A model generated the notes under the pieces. The model worked only from the letters and a program-made list of their open reading frames with translations. It ran no database searches and was not told the origin of the DNA. 36,856 nucleotides of DNA. It comes from Gallionella sp. (GTDB lineage Bacteria; Pseudomonadota; Gammaproteobacteria; Burkholderiales; Gallionellaceae). Shown piece after piece: positions 18,070 through 25,254 of the stretch. The position numbers and the translations under genes are program-made. The stretch is taken from positions 1 to 36,856 of the forward strand of contig JAJDNO010000054.1 in NCBI GenBank assembly GCA_022340615.1, given 5' to 3'. Within the stretch, counting starts at the first letter, position 1. The number at the start of each line of letters is the position of its first letter.

Positions 18070-18897
18070 ATGAATCCCGACAATCCTTCTGCGAACCCGA
18101 TAGGCGTGTTCGATTCCGGCGTGGGCGGACTCGCGGTACTGAAGGAAATCCGCCGCGAGTTGCCGGGCGAAGACCTGCTGTATGTGGCTGATTCCGCGCA
18201 TGCGCCGTATGGCGATAAAACCACCCGGCAGATCGAGGCCCGATCGATTGCGATTGCGGAATTTCTGGTCAGCCGGCACGCCAAGGCCATTGTCGTAGCC
18301 TGCAATACAGCGACCGGTGCCGCGGTCGAAACGCTGCGCGCAAGATTCTCTCTACCCATCGTCGCGATGGAACCGGCCGTCAAACCCGCAGCGGCGCACA
18401 CAAAAACAGGGGTAATCGGGGTGCTGGCCACCAGCCGGACGATCACAAGCGAAAACTTCGCAAAACTGCACCAGCGTTTTGGCGCGGACGTCAAAATTCT
18501 GATGCAGGCCTGCCCTGGGCTGGTCGAACAGGTCGAGGCGGGAAAACTGTCCGCTCACGAAACCCGTGCGCTGGTGGAAAGATATGTGCTGCCTTTGTTT
18601 GAGCAGCATGCCGATACCATCGTGCTGGGCTGTACCCACTACCCGTTTCTGGCCCCGCTGATCCGCGAGATCGCCGGCGCTGCGGTCACCATCATTGATC
18701 CGTCCCCGGCAATTGCGCGCGAACTGCGCCGGCGCCTGAGCAGCGCAGCGCTGTTGTCAGCAGGACCCCCGGCCGGCAGCGTGCGCTTCTGGAGCAGCGC
18801 GAACTCGGAAACGTATCGCCGGTTGATTTCCGGATTGTGGAACGCCGAGATTGAACTGCAACAGTTACCGGACAGCCCTGAAAAGACTGCAGTCTGA
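18070..18897 (+). CDS. murI: Glutamate racemase
   Basis: 275 residues. It makes D-glutamate for peptidoglycan. Both catalytic Cys are present: VVACNTATG (Cys about 78) and VLGCTHYPF (Cys about 188). The N-terminal GVFDSGVGGLAV is the family signature. It starts 21 bases after the Lon-like protease gene, so it may be co-transcribed with it. Confidence 0.96.
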   Translation: MNPDNPSANPIGVFDSGVGGLAVLKEIRRELPGEDLLYVADSAHAPYGDKTTRQIEARSIAIAEFLVSRHAKAIVVACNTATGAAVETLRARFSLPIVAMEPAVKPAAAHTKTGVIGVLATSRTITSENFAKLHQRFGADVKILMQACPGLVEQVEAGKLSAHETRALVERYVLPLFEQHADTIVLGCTHYPFLAPLIREIAGAAVTIIDPSPAIARELRRRLSSAALLSAGPPAGSVRFWSSANSETYRRLISGLWNAEIELQQLPDSPEKTAV

Positions 18898-19003
18898 AGT
18901 CCGGTTTTCGACTTCCGCACTTTTCTCCTTCGCCCAGCCCCTAAGCTTTTGCTGCGACCCCGGACATCCGTCGGCGGCGCCAAATTCCGAATGTAAAAAT
19001 CGA

Positions 19004-19031
19004 CTTGAAAATTGTCGCCGAACATCCATAT
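19004..19031 (+). promoter_or_regulatory. Sigma32-like heat-shock promoter of hsp20
   Basis: CTTGAAA (19004-19010) matches the sigma32 -35 box. After 13 bases, ATCCATAT (19024-19031) matches 6 of 8 positions of the CCCCATnT-type -10. The predicted start is near 19038, giving an untranslated leader of about 68 bases. No CIRCE element is present, so sigma32 rather than HrcA would drive this gene. Confidence 0.55.
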
Positions 19032-19070
19032 TGGAACTACCAGCAGGAAATTATTGCGATGCTGGACAAA

Positions 19071-19100
19071 TTCTCATATTTCAACTTTTATATTGGAGAA
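19071..19100 (+). promoter_or_regulatory. Candidate RNA thermometer in the hsp20 leader
   Basis: TTCTC (19071-19075) pairs with GAGAA (19096-19100) and ATAT (19076-19079) pairs with ATAT (19090-19093). A 10-base loop and a 2-base bulge (TG) complete it. The 3' arm contains the ribosome site GGAGAA, 5 bases before the ATG. The stem is A/U-rich and interrupted, so it should melt easily with heat. This is the layout of ROSE/fourU-type thermometers, but the sequence does not closely match either class. Confidence 0.45.
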
Positions 19101-19105
19101 CGATC

Positions 19106-19555
19106 ATGAATATAGTGAAATGGGATCCATTCGTGGAATTGGAAGATGTGTCTAAGCAGCTGAACCGGATTTTCGGCAGATTCCCGGCTCGTTCCGAGCC
19201 GGCGCGCGAATTGCTTGCCACGGCCGACTGGGCACCCAGCGTCGATATCGCCGAGACCGAAACGGCATATTTGATCAAGAGTGAAATTCCCGGCGTAAAC
19301 AGGGAAGATGTCAAGGTCAACATCGAAAACGGCATGCTCACGATGAGCGGCGAACGCAAGCAGGAAAAGGAAGAGAAGGGCAAGAAATTCCACCGCGTCG
19401 AGCGTTCCTATGGCAGTTTCATGCGCAGCTTCCGGTTGCCGGATAATGTAGACGAAGCGGCGGTCAAGGCCGAATTCAAGGACGGCATGCTGAACGTCAC
19501 ACTGCCAAAGACCACCCAACCAAAAAACAAGGCGATCTCGATTAACGTTTCATAA
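19106..19555 (+). CDS. Small heat-shock protein, Hsp20/alpha-crystallin family
   Basis: 149 residues. The alpha-crystallin domain (about 45-145) contains the typical AEFKDGMLNVTLPK stretch with the AxxxGxL motif, and the tail ends with a short SINVS segment in place of the longer IxI-type extension of some members. Hsp20 proteins hold unfolded proteins for later refolding. I chose the ATG at 19106 because GGAG lies about 8 bases upstream and MNIVKWDPF is a usual start; the open frame above it overlaps murI and is not coding-like. Confidence 0.95.
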   Translation: MNIVKWDPFVELEDVSKQLNRIFGRFPARSEPARELLATADWAPSVDIAETETAYLIKSEIPGVNREDVKVNIENGMLTMSGERKQEKEEKGKKFHRVERSYGSFMRSFRLPDNVDEAAVKAEFKDGMLNVTLPKTTQPKNKAISINVS

Positions 19556-19566
19556 CATCTCTGCAG

Positions 19567-19586
19567 CCCCGCCCCTGCGGGCGGGG
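19567..19586 (+). terminator. GC-rich hairpin after hsp20
   Basis: CCCCGCCC-CTGC-GGGCGGGG forms eight G/C pairs 11 bases after the hsp20 stop codon. It lacks a proper T-run (TTGCG follows), so it may act together with the next hairpin or only protect the 3' end. Confidence 0.55.
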
Positions 19587-19603
19587 TTGCGCGGGGAAAG
19601 TTT

Positions 19604-19619
19604 CCGCCGGAAACGGCGG
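19604..19619. terminator. Hairpin with GAAA loop between convergent genes
   Basis: CCGCCG-GAAA-CGGCGG forms a 6-bp stem with a GNRA loop, followed on the plus strand by CTTTATT and flanked by AAACTTT on the minus strand. It lies between the convergent hsp20 and acidic-protein genes and could end transcription from both sides. Confidence 0.5.
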
Positions 19620-19621
19620 CT

Positions 19622-19930
19622 TTATTCGTCGCTCAGATGGGGCGTAACTCCCTCTGCAGGTTCGCCGGTTTCCGGGTCTATCCAGCTTGATATACCGATT
19701 TCCTCCTCGGCATCTTCCAGAGACTCGCCTTCTTCATATTCGCTTTCGCCCTGCACTTCCATATCCTGCTCGGCTTCGAGCAGAGTGGCATAAGGGCCAT
19801 ACTCCTTCCCGGTGAGTTTGTCCTGCCAGTAAAAGCCATCCGGCCGTTCAATTATCTTGGCCGGTACGGTTTCGGACGGTGCGGCGGATGCTTCAGTCTT
19901 GGTCTTGGACTTGGGGTTGGACTTGGTCAT
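19622..19930 (-). CDS. Small acidic protein of unknown function
   Basis: 102 residues. The N-terminal 25 residues are rich in Lys, Ser and Thr. The middle (RPDGFYWQDKLTGKEYGPY) resembles a short fold seen in hypothetical proteins of this bacterial group. The rest is very acidic (EYEEGESLEDAEEE) and ends in GVTPHLSDE. I do not recognise a function. The ATG at 19930 has GGAGGTAACG directly before it, far better than the ATG at 19942. It follows orn on the same strand after about 50 bases. Confidence 0.8.
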   Translation of the reverse strand: MTKSNPKSKTKTEASAAPSETVPAKIIERPDGFYWQDKLTGKEYGPYATLLEAEQDMEVQGESEYEEGESLEDAEEEIGISSWIDPETGEPAEGVTPHLSDE

Positions 19931-19981
19931 CGTTACCTCCATATTGCATGACCTGCAGGCGGGTAACCTGCAAATACCGAT

Positions 19982-20527
19982 TTACAATTTGATGAAGTGT
20001 TCCCGGTAATGTTTCATCTCGCTGATGGATTCGTAGATATCGGCCAGCGCTTCGTGCTTGCCGTGCTTTTTGATTCCCTGGGCGATATCGGGTTTCCAGC
20101 GCTTTGCCAGTTCCTTGAGGGTGCTGACATCGAGGTTGCGGTAATGGAAATATTCTTCCAGTTTCGGCATCCAGCGTGCCAGGAAGCGCCTGTCCTGACA
20201 GATCGAGTTGCCGCACATCGGAGAGGTGCGGATCGGCACATATTCGGCGAGGAATTCAAGCATCCGGGCTTCCACCATCGCTTCATCCAGGTTGGACGCC
20301 TTCACCTTGTCGATCAGTCCGGATTTGGCATGGGTAGACTTGTTCCACGCATCCATGCCGTCCAGCACGCTGTCGGGCTGATGCACGACCAGCACCGGCG
20401 CTTCCGCGATCGTTTCCAGGTTGTTGTCGGTGATTACCAGTGCGACCTCGATGACCCGGTCGGTGTCCGGCACCAGACCGGTCATTTCCATGTCTATCCA
20501 GATAAGGTAGTTTTGGTTTTGTGCCAT
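19982..20527 (-). CDS. orn: Oligoribonuclease
   Basis: 181 residues, standard length. It degrades 2-5 nucleotide RNAs, and pGpG from cyclic-di-GMP breakdown, to mononucleotides. The DEDDh exonuclease residues are visible: Asp12 and Glu14 in WIDMEMTGL, Asp in CQDRRF, and the His/Asp pair in KHEALADI. It is divergent from the Ste24-like gene. The EAL protein in this window would produce pGpG, the substrate of Orn, though the genes are not adjacent. Confidence 0.97.
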   Translation of the reverse strand: MAQNQNYLIWIDMEMTGLVPDTDRVIEVALVITDNNLETIAEAPVLVVHQPDSVLDGMDAWNKSTHAKSGLIDKVKASNLDEAMVEARMLEFLAEYVPIRTSPMCGNSICQDRRFLARWMPKLEEYFHYRNLDVSTLKELAKRWKPDIAQGIKKHGKHEALADIYESISEMKHYREHFIKL

Positions 20528-20553
20528 AATTCGTGCAATCGTGATGGGAACGC

Positions 20554-20574
20554 TGTGACGCGTATTGTGTCACA
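20554..20574. promoter_or_regulatory. Inverted repeat TGTGAC-N9-GTCACA between divergent genes
   Basis: TGTGAC (20554-20559) and GTCACA (20569-20574) are exact reverse complements in the 84-base gap between orn and the Ste24-like gene. The half-sites recall CRP/FNR wording, but the spacing (11 bases between TGTGA and TCACA, not 6) does not fit CRP. It may be a regulator site shared by both genes. Confidence 0.35.
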
Positions 20575-20611
20575 ACCCCGCCTGCTTCGAACACTGAAAT
20601 AACGACCCCCT

Positions 20612-21862
20612 ATGACTGCATCGCAATTCACTTACGTTTTCATCGCCGCGCTGGCGGCAACCACGCTTGCCAAACTGTGGCTGGCGCGCCGCCATCTGGC
20701 ACACATCGCTTCGCACCGCAGTGCCGTGCCGGATGCATTCCACGAAATCATCCGGATAGCCGAGCATCAGAAGGCTGCCGACTACACGTCGGCCAAGACG
20801 CGCTTCGACATGCTGGGCACCCTGTTTGACGCGGTGCTGCTGTTGGCATTTACCGTCGGCGGCGGCATTCAGTTCATCGCCGACAGGTGCAACAGCTGGT
20901 TCAGCGCTCCGATCGCACAGGGCGTCGCCACCATCGTCGCGGTGCTGGTGCTGTATTCCGTGCTTGAAGCCCCGTTCAATATCTATCGCACCTTCGTGAT
21001 CGAGGCACGCTTCGGCTTCAATAAAATGACCTTCCGGCTGTACCTGCTGGATGCGCTCAAAGGCATGCTGATCGGCGCAGTCCTCGGCTTGCCGCTGCTA
21101 TCTGGCGTGCTGTGGCTGATGGGCCGCATGGGCAGTTACTGGTGGCTGTATGTGTGGGTCGTGTGGGTGGTATTCAATCTGCTGATCCTGTTTATCTACC
21201 CGTCCTTTATTGCACCGCTGTTCAACAAATTCTCTCCGCTGCAGGACGAGACGATGAAGGCACGCATCGAGTCTCTGCTCAGGCGCTGCGGATTTACCGC
21301 ACAGGGGCTGTTCGTGATGGACGGTTCGAAGCGCAGCGCCCACGGCAATGCCTACTTCACCGGTTTCGGCAAAACCAAGCGCATCGTGTTTTTCGATACC
21401 CTGCTGGAGCGCCTCAGCATCAACGAAGTCGAGGCGGTGCTGGCGCATGAACTCGGTCACTTCAAGCGCCGCCATGTGGTGAAACGCATCGTGGCAACCT
21501 TTGCGCTTAGCCTGGTGTTCCTGTGGGTGCTCGGCCTTCTGATGCAGACCACCTGGTTCTATCAGGGGCTGGGCGTCACCACGCCGAACACCGCGCTCGC
21601 GCTGTTGCTGTTCTTCATCACGCTTCCGGTATTCAGCTTCCTGCTGGGGCCCGTGATATCGGCCTACTCGCGCAAGCACGAGTTCGAAGCTGACGCCTAT
21701 GCCGCGAAGCAGACCGATGCCGGCGACCTGGTCAGCGCACTGGTCAAGCTTTACCAGGACAATGCGGCAACCCTGACGCCCGATCCGCTTTATTCACGGT
21801 TTTACGATTCGCATCCCCCGGCCATGGTGCGCATTTCACATTTGCAATCCGCACATGCCTGA
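20612..21862 (+). CDS. M48 family zinc metallopeptidase, Ste24-like
   Basis: 416 residues. The N-terminal half has several transmembrane segments of the Ste24/CAAX-protease type. The zinc motif is LAHELGHF (HExxH at about 278-282), and the third ligand Glu lies in HEFEADAYA (about 359). Such proteases sit in the inner membrane and take part in envelope protein quality control; bacterial substrates are mostly unknown. There is no good ribosome site. The next gene, a cytochrome c, starts 28 bases after its stop. Confidence 0.92.
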   Translation: MTASQFTYVFIAALAATTLAKLWLARRHLAHIASHRSAVPDAFHEIIRIAEHQKAADYTSAKTRFDMLGTLFDAVLLLAFTVGGGIQFIADRCNSWFSAPIAQGVATIVAVLVLYSVLEAPFNIYRTFVIEARFGFNKMTFRLYLLDALKGMLIGAVLGLPLLSGVLWLMGRMGSYWWLYVWVVWVVFNLLILFIYPSFIAPLFNKFSPLQDETMKARIESLLRRCGFTAQGLFVMDGSKRSAHGNAYFTGFGKTKRIVFFDTLLERLSINEVEAVLAHELGHFKRRHVVKRIVATFALSLVFLWVLGLLMQTTWFYQGLGVTTPNTALALLLFFITLPVFSFLLGPVISAYSRKHEFEADAYAAKQTDAGDLVSALVKLYQDNAATLTPDPLYSRFYDSHPPAMVRISHLQSAHA

Positions 21863-21890
21863 ACCTGATACATCAACAAGGAGGACCTTC

Positions 21891-22211
21891 ATGAAACAGA
21901 TCGCAACCCTGATTTTCCCCGCCATGATGCTGCTGGGCGCTGCCGCTTCGGCTTCGGCCAATCCTTTTCCAAACGGCAATCCACAGACCGGGGAGAAGCT
22001 GTTTGCGCAATACAATTGCAACCAGTGCCATAACGCAATTATGGGAGGCGACGGCAACAAGATTTTCACCCGCCCGAACCGCATCAGGAACACCCCGGAA
22101 GGGCTGATTGAGCAGATCGGCATCTGCAGCGGCAACGTGAAAGCGCACTTTACGCCTCAGGAAACGCAGGACATCGCTTCATACCTCAACATATTTTACA
22201 AGTTCAAGTGA
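21891..22211 (+). CDS. Small periplasmic monoheme cytochrome c
   Basis: 106 residues with a signal peptide ending ASASA and one heme site, CNQCH (Cys43, Cys46, His47). No Met occurs at the usual distal position; the only later Met follows the heme site by four residues, so the sixth ligand is unclear. A Cys in QIGICSGN and the ending DIASYLNIFYKF look conserved from memory in a family of small cytochromes of this group. The ATG has AGGAGG 6 bases upstream, among the strongest ribosome sites in the window. It lies between the Ste24-like gene and the pterin dehydratase, 7 bases before the latter. Confidence 0.9.
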   Translation: MKQIATLIFPAMMLLGAAASASANPFPNGNPQTGEKLFAQYNCNQCHNAIMGGDGNKIFTRPNRIRNTPEGLIEQIGICSGNVKAHFTPQETQDIASYLNIFYKFK

Positions 22212-22218
22212 GCAGGCC

Positions 22219-22557
22219 ATGAGCACAGCAAGTGACTTGACCTGCAGGCACTGCAAACCCTGCGAAACCGGCACGCCGCCGCTTTCTAACAAGGAAGCCG
22301 ACAGCCTGATGCAGCAAATCACGGGCTGGCAGCGCTATGACCACCTGATCAGCAAGACCTTCCATTTCAAGGATTATTACCAGACCATCGCTTTCGTGAA
22401 TGCGGTCGCATGGCTGTCGCACTCCGAGGATCATCACCCCGAAATCACCGTCACCTATAACAGCTGCCGTGTGGAGTACACCACCCATTCCGTGCACGGG
22501 TTGTCGGAAAACGATTTCATCTGCGCCGCCAAAGTGGACGCGCTGTTGAAGATTTGA
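22219..22557 (+). CDS. phhB: Pterin-4a-carbinolamine dehydratase
   Basis: 112 residues. The signature runs through SHSEDHHPEITVTY, with the catalytic His pair, then THSVHGLSENDF. The enzyme recycles 4a-hydroxytetrahydropterin; in bacteria without phenylalanine hydroxylase nearby its role may be in other pterin use. The N-terminus carries an extra CRHCKPC segment, which could bind metal or form a disulfide. It starts 7 bases after the cytochrome stop, so the two are likely in one transcript. The symbol phhB reflects the family; no phhA is in this window. Confidence 0.9.
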   Translation: MSTASDLTCRHCKPCETGTPPLSNKEADSLMQQITGWQRYDHLISKTFHFKDYYQTIAFVNAVAWLSHSEDHHPEITVTYNSCRVEYTTHSVHGLSENDFICAAKVDALLKI

Positions 22558-22603
22558 TGCGCGCGCCTGATTTCAATTCGAAGGTGAGACAAGGCGGCAA
22601 CGA

Positions 22604-23557
22604 GTGAACGCCGATGGCAGTGCAAGCAGCACGACGATGTGTGAACGGGGCAGCCAGCGAAGTATCACCGATGAACTGGAATCGGGACAAATAATTGCCG
22701 CGTTCGGCCGCCAGTATCTGGTTCGCCTTGCTGACGGCAGCGAAATCGCCTGCCTGACGCGCGGCAAGAAAAGCGAAGTGGCATGCGGTGATCTGGTCGA
22801 AATCCGGCGCACCGCTGACGCGACTGCCGGAGATGGCGCTCAGGGCGTAATCGAACGCGTCGCGCCGCGCCGCTCGCTGCTGCATCGCTCGGACGCCTAC
22901 CGTGAAAAACTCATCGCAGCAAACGTCACGCAGATCATCGTGGTCGTCGCAGCTGAACCGTCTTTCAGCGACGAGTTGCTGGCACGCTGCCTGGTCGCCG
23001 CATACGACCAGAAGCTCGAGGTGCTGATCGTGCTGAACAAATGCGACCTGTCCGCTGCCGCCGCGGCCGCTCGCAAGCGCCTCGCCCCCTATTCCGCGAT
23101 CGGCTACCGGGTTCTGGAAATCAGCGCGAAACAGGATGTGTCCGCGCTGCGCCCGTTCCTGCAAGGCAACACCAGCGTGCTGGTCGGGCAATCCGGGATG
23201 GGGAAATCCACGCTGATCAACTCGCTGCTGCCCGGCGCGCAGGCCGCCACCCGGGAAATTTCGGCGGTGCTGGATTCCGGCAAGCACACCACCACGCACG
23301 CGCGGCTATACCGGATCGATGCGAATAGTTCGCTGATCGACTGTCCCGGGGTTCAGGCCTTCGGCCTGCATCACCTGAGCTTCGGCGGTATAGAGCAGGG
23401 CTTTGTCGAATTTTCGGACTATCTGGGCCAGTGCCGATTTCACGATTGCCATCACCTTCATGAACCGGGCTGCGCATTGCGCAAAGCGGCCGAGGAAGGA
23501 AAAATCGATGCGCGCAGGCTGGAACTGTTCCAGCAAATCGCCGGACACAAGTCCTAG
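22604..23557 (+). CDS. rsgA: Ribosome small-subunit biogenesis GTPase RsgA
   Basis: 317 residues. It is a circularly permuted GTPase that checks late 30S assembly. An N-terminal OB-fold (about 25-95) is followed by the motifs in permuted order: NKCD (G4), GQSGMGKST (G1, about 195) and DCPG (G3). The C-terminal zinc site is CRFHDCHHLHEPGC. The start is GTG at 22604 with AAGG upstream; an ATG at 22637 is possible and would shorten the tail before the OB-fold. It converges on srkA with a 15-base gap. Confidence 0.95.
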   Translation: MNADGSASSTTMCERGSQRSITDELESGQIIAAFGRQYLVRLADGSEIACLTRGKKSEVACGDLVEIRRTADATAGDGAQGVIERVAPRRSLLHRSDAYREKLIAANVTQIIVVVAAEPSFSDELLARCLVAAYDQKLEVLIVLNKCDLSAAAAAARKRLAPYSAIGYRVLEISAKQDVSALRPFLQGNTSVLVGQSGMGKSTLINSLLPGAQAATREISAVLDSGKHTTTHARLYRIDANSSLIDCPGVQAFGLHHLSFGGIEQGFVEFSDYLGQCRFHDCHHLHEPGCALRKAAEEGKIDARRLELFQQIAGHKS

Positions 23558-23572
23558 CTGCGCGGGTCCTGC

Positions 23573-24550
23573 CTAGATCAGAAGGGGCGGCTCGTTCATC
23601 AGCGCGATCTGCTCGCGCAATTCCAGGATACGGTCCTGCCAGTAGCGTTGCGTATTGAACCAGGGAAATGCCGCTGTAAACGCGGGATCCTCCCAGCGCC
23701 GCGCGATCCATGCGGCATAGTGGATCAGCCGCAGCGTGCGCAATGCTTCGACCAGATGCACTTCGCGGGGGCTGATGTCGGAAAAATCCTCGTAACCTGC
23801 CATCAGGTCGGAAAACTGCCGTGCCATGTCCACGCGCTCGCCTGAAAGCAGCATCCACAGATCCTGGATAGCCGGGCCCATGCGGCTGTCGTCGAAATCC
23901 ACGAAGTGAGGGCCGTCATCGGTCCACAGCACATTGCCGACATGGCAATCGCCGTGCAGACGTATATTCTTCACGCTGCCGGCGCGGTCGTAGCAGCGCC
24001 GCACACCGTCTAGCGCCTGCGCAACCACGCCGCGATAGACTTCTGCCAGTTCTGCCGGAATGAAGTCGTGCGTCAGCAGGAACTCGCTCGGTTCGATGCC
24101 GAAACGCTCGATGTCGAGCGTGGGTCGATAGCGGTAAGGATCCAGCGCACCGACGGCATGGATGCGCCCGATAAAGCGGCCCATCCATTCCAGCGTGTCG
24201 CGGTTATCCAGTTCCGGCGCATGACCGCCGTGCCTGGGGAACACTGCAAAACGAAAACCGTTGAACTCGTGCAAGGTATTGCCGTTGATTTCCAGTGCCG
24301 GCACCACCGGGATCTCGCGCTCAGCCAGCATCGCGACAAACGCGTGCTCCTCCAGTATTTCGGCGTCTGTCCAGCGCTCCGGCCGATAAAACTTGGCGAT
24401 CAGCGGAGGGCCTGCTTCCGTCCCCGCCTGATAGACCCGGTTCTCATAGCTGTTGAGGCCAAGCAATCGTCCATCGCCGTTGAAACCGATGCTGTCCAGC
24501 GCATCCAGAACGATATCCGGGGTAAGCTCGGAAAATGGTTGTGTCTGCAT
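23573..24550 (-). CDS. srkA: Stress response kinase A (RdoA/YihE family)
   Basis: 325 residues, close to the E. coli length. It is a cytoplasmic Ser/Thr protein kinase of the aminoglycoside-phosphotransferase fold linked to envelope and oxidative stress. The catalytic loop is LHGDCHVGN (about 197) and the metal motif is FVDFDDSRMGP (about 217). The ATG at 24550 gives the usual start MQTQPFSELTPD; the frame continues 17 codons upstream without family likeness. A TACAAT lies 6 bases before this ATG, but no -35 box supports it. Confidence 0.94.
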   Translation of the reverse strand: MQTQPFSELTPDIVLDALDSIGFNGDGRLLGLNSYENRVYQAGTEAGPPLIAKFYRPERWTDAEILEEHAFVAMLAEREIPVVPALEINGNTLHEFNGFRFAVFPRHGGHAPELDNRDTLEWMGRFIGRIHAVGALDPYRYRPTLDIERFGIEPSEFLLTHDFIPAELAEVYRGVVAQALDGVRRCYDRAGSVKNIRLHGDCHVGNVLWTDDGPHFVDFDDSRMGPAIQDLWMLLSGERVDMARQFSDLMAGYEDFSDISPREVHLVEALRTLRLIHYAAWIARRWEDPAFTAAFPWFNTQRYWQDRILELREQIALMNEPPLLI

Positions 24551-24625
24551 ATCCCGATTGTACGGCAGGTGGGCATGCGCCTGTTGCACAAACCCGCGCA
24601 TGAATCAGCCGAAGGAAGCGGCATA

Positions 24626-24719
24626 TTGAATGCGGATTCAACTATCAGAGTTCACGATGCCATCGTTGTCGGCCACGACAAGATGGACTAATTCAGTCGG
24701 GTTTGAGCCCCGACAACTG
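24626..24719. other. Cluster of three hairpins with competing pairings
   Basis: Hairpin 1 is TTGAAT-GCGG-ATTCAA (24626-24641). Hairpin 2 (24660-24686) has 11 pairs with one bulged G around the loop GCCA. Hairpin 3 is GTCGGG-TTTGAGC-CCCGAC (24696-24714). In addition GTTGTCGG (24665-24672) is exactly complementary to CCGACAAC (24710-24717), so hairpins 2 and 3 could be replaced by a longer-range stem. The region lies between divergent srkA and the coiled-coil gene. It could be a leader RNA for srkA, a repeat element, or a binding region. Confidence 0.4.
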
Positions 24720-24803
24720 TCTCGTGGTGATCATGCATTCTGCTTGTCCGTATACAAATAGATGGCTGCAACAAATACACACATTTTAGGAAACTATTCG
24801 CTA

Positions 24804-24831
24804 TTGTATCAATCTAAGGTTGTAGTATTAT
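24804..24831 (+). promoter_or_regulatory. Possible promoter of the coiled-coil gene
   Basis: TATTAT (24826-24831, 5 of 6 to the -10 consensus) lies 16 bases after TTGTAT (24804-24809, a poor -35). The surrounding 120 bases are clearly more A/T-rich than the neighbouring genes. Confidence 0.35.
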
Positions 24832-24885
24832 TTGATAGCAGGCTCAGTAACCTTAATAATTAAACTTCTTCAGGAGAGAGAAATC

Positions 24886-25116
24886 ATGGAAGAGCATCTG
24901 GACACCAAAAACTTGAGAATCGTGCAGCAGGAAAAGCTGAAAGAGTTGCAAGCCCAGCAAAAAAACCTGAAAGAGTTGCAGGCTGAACTGGAACGGATCA
25001 ACACCAAAATCAAGAACCATGAAAAACTTTCGGAGGATGACACCAAATTTATCGGCAATCTCGGCTGGCTCAGCGCATTGTCGGTGACGATCGCGGCGAT
25101 CGCATCCAGCCTGTAA
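24886..25116 (+). CDS. Small coiled-coil protein with C-terminal membrane anchor
   Basis: 76 residues. Residues 5-50 are a charged helix with a repeated LKELQA unit (encoded by near-identical DNA 31 bases apart), predicted to be a coiled coil. A hydrophobic end WLSALSVTIAAIASSL could be a membrane anchor, leaving the N-terminus in the cytoplasm. AGGAG lies about 9 bases before the chosen ATG; the frame has an upstream ATG at 24832 without a ribosome site. It has its own A/T-rich promoter region and a strong terminator, so it looks like an independent single-gene unit. I do not recognise the family. Confidence 0.75.
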   Translation: MEEHLDTKNLRIVQQEKLKELQAQQKNLKELQAELERINTKIKNHEKLSEDDTKFIGNLGWLSALSVTIAAIASSL

Positions 25117-25155
25117 TTTACAGGCCTCCAGCCCGGCCAGGAAATGGCGGGCGGC

Positions 25156-25184
25156 AAAAAAGGGCGGGGTATCCGCCCTTTTTT
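25156..25184. terminator. Bidirectional Rho-independent terminator
   Basis: A-tract plus GGGCGG (25156-25167) pairs with CCGCCC plus a T-tract (25173-25184), loop GGTAT. T7 follows on the plus strand and the A-tract gives a T-run on the minus strand. It can end both the coiled-coil gene and the convergent CobD/CbiB-like gene. Confidence 0.9.
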
Positions 25185-25254
25185 TCGTACAAAAATCCGC
25201 AGTTGCAGCTAGACAGTATTGCCTGCCAGACAGATGCAAGCCCTTGGCCGGCGA

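Noticed and set aside
20554..20574. CRP binding site in the orn/Ste24 gap
   Set aside because: Half-sites look right but the spacing is 11 instead of 6 bases, so it is listed only as an unassigned inverted repeat.
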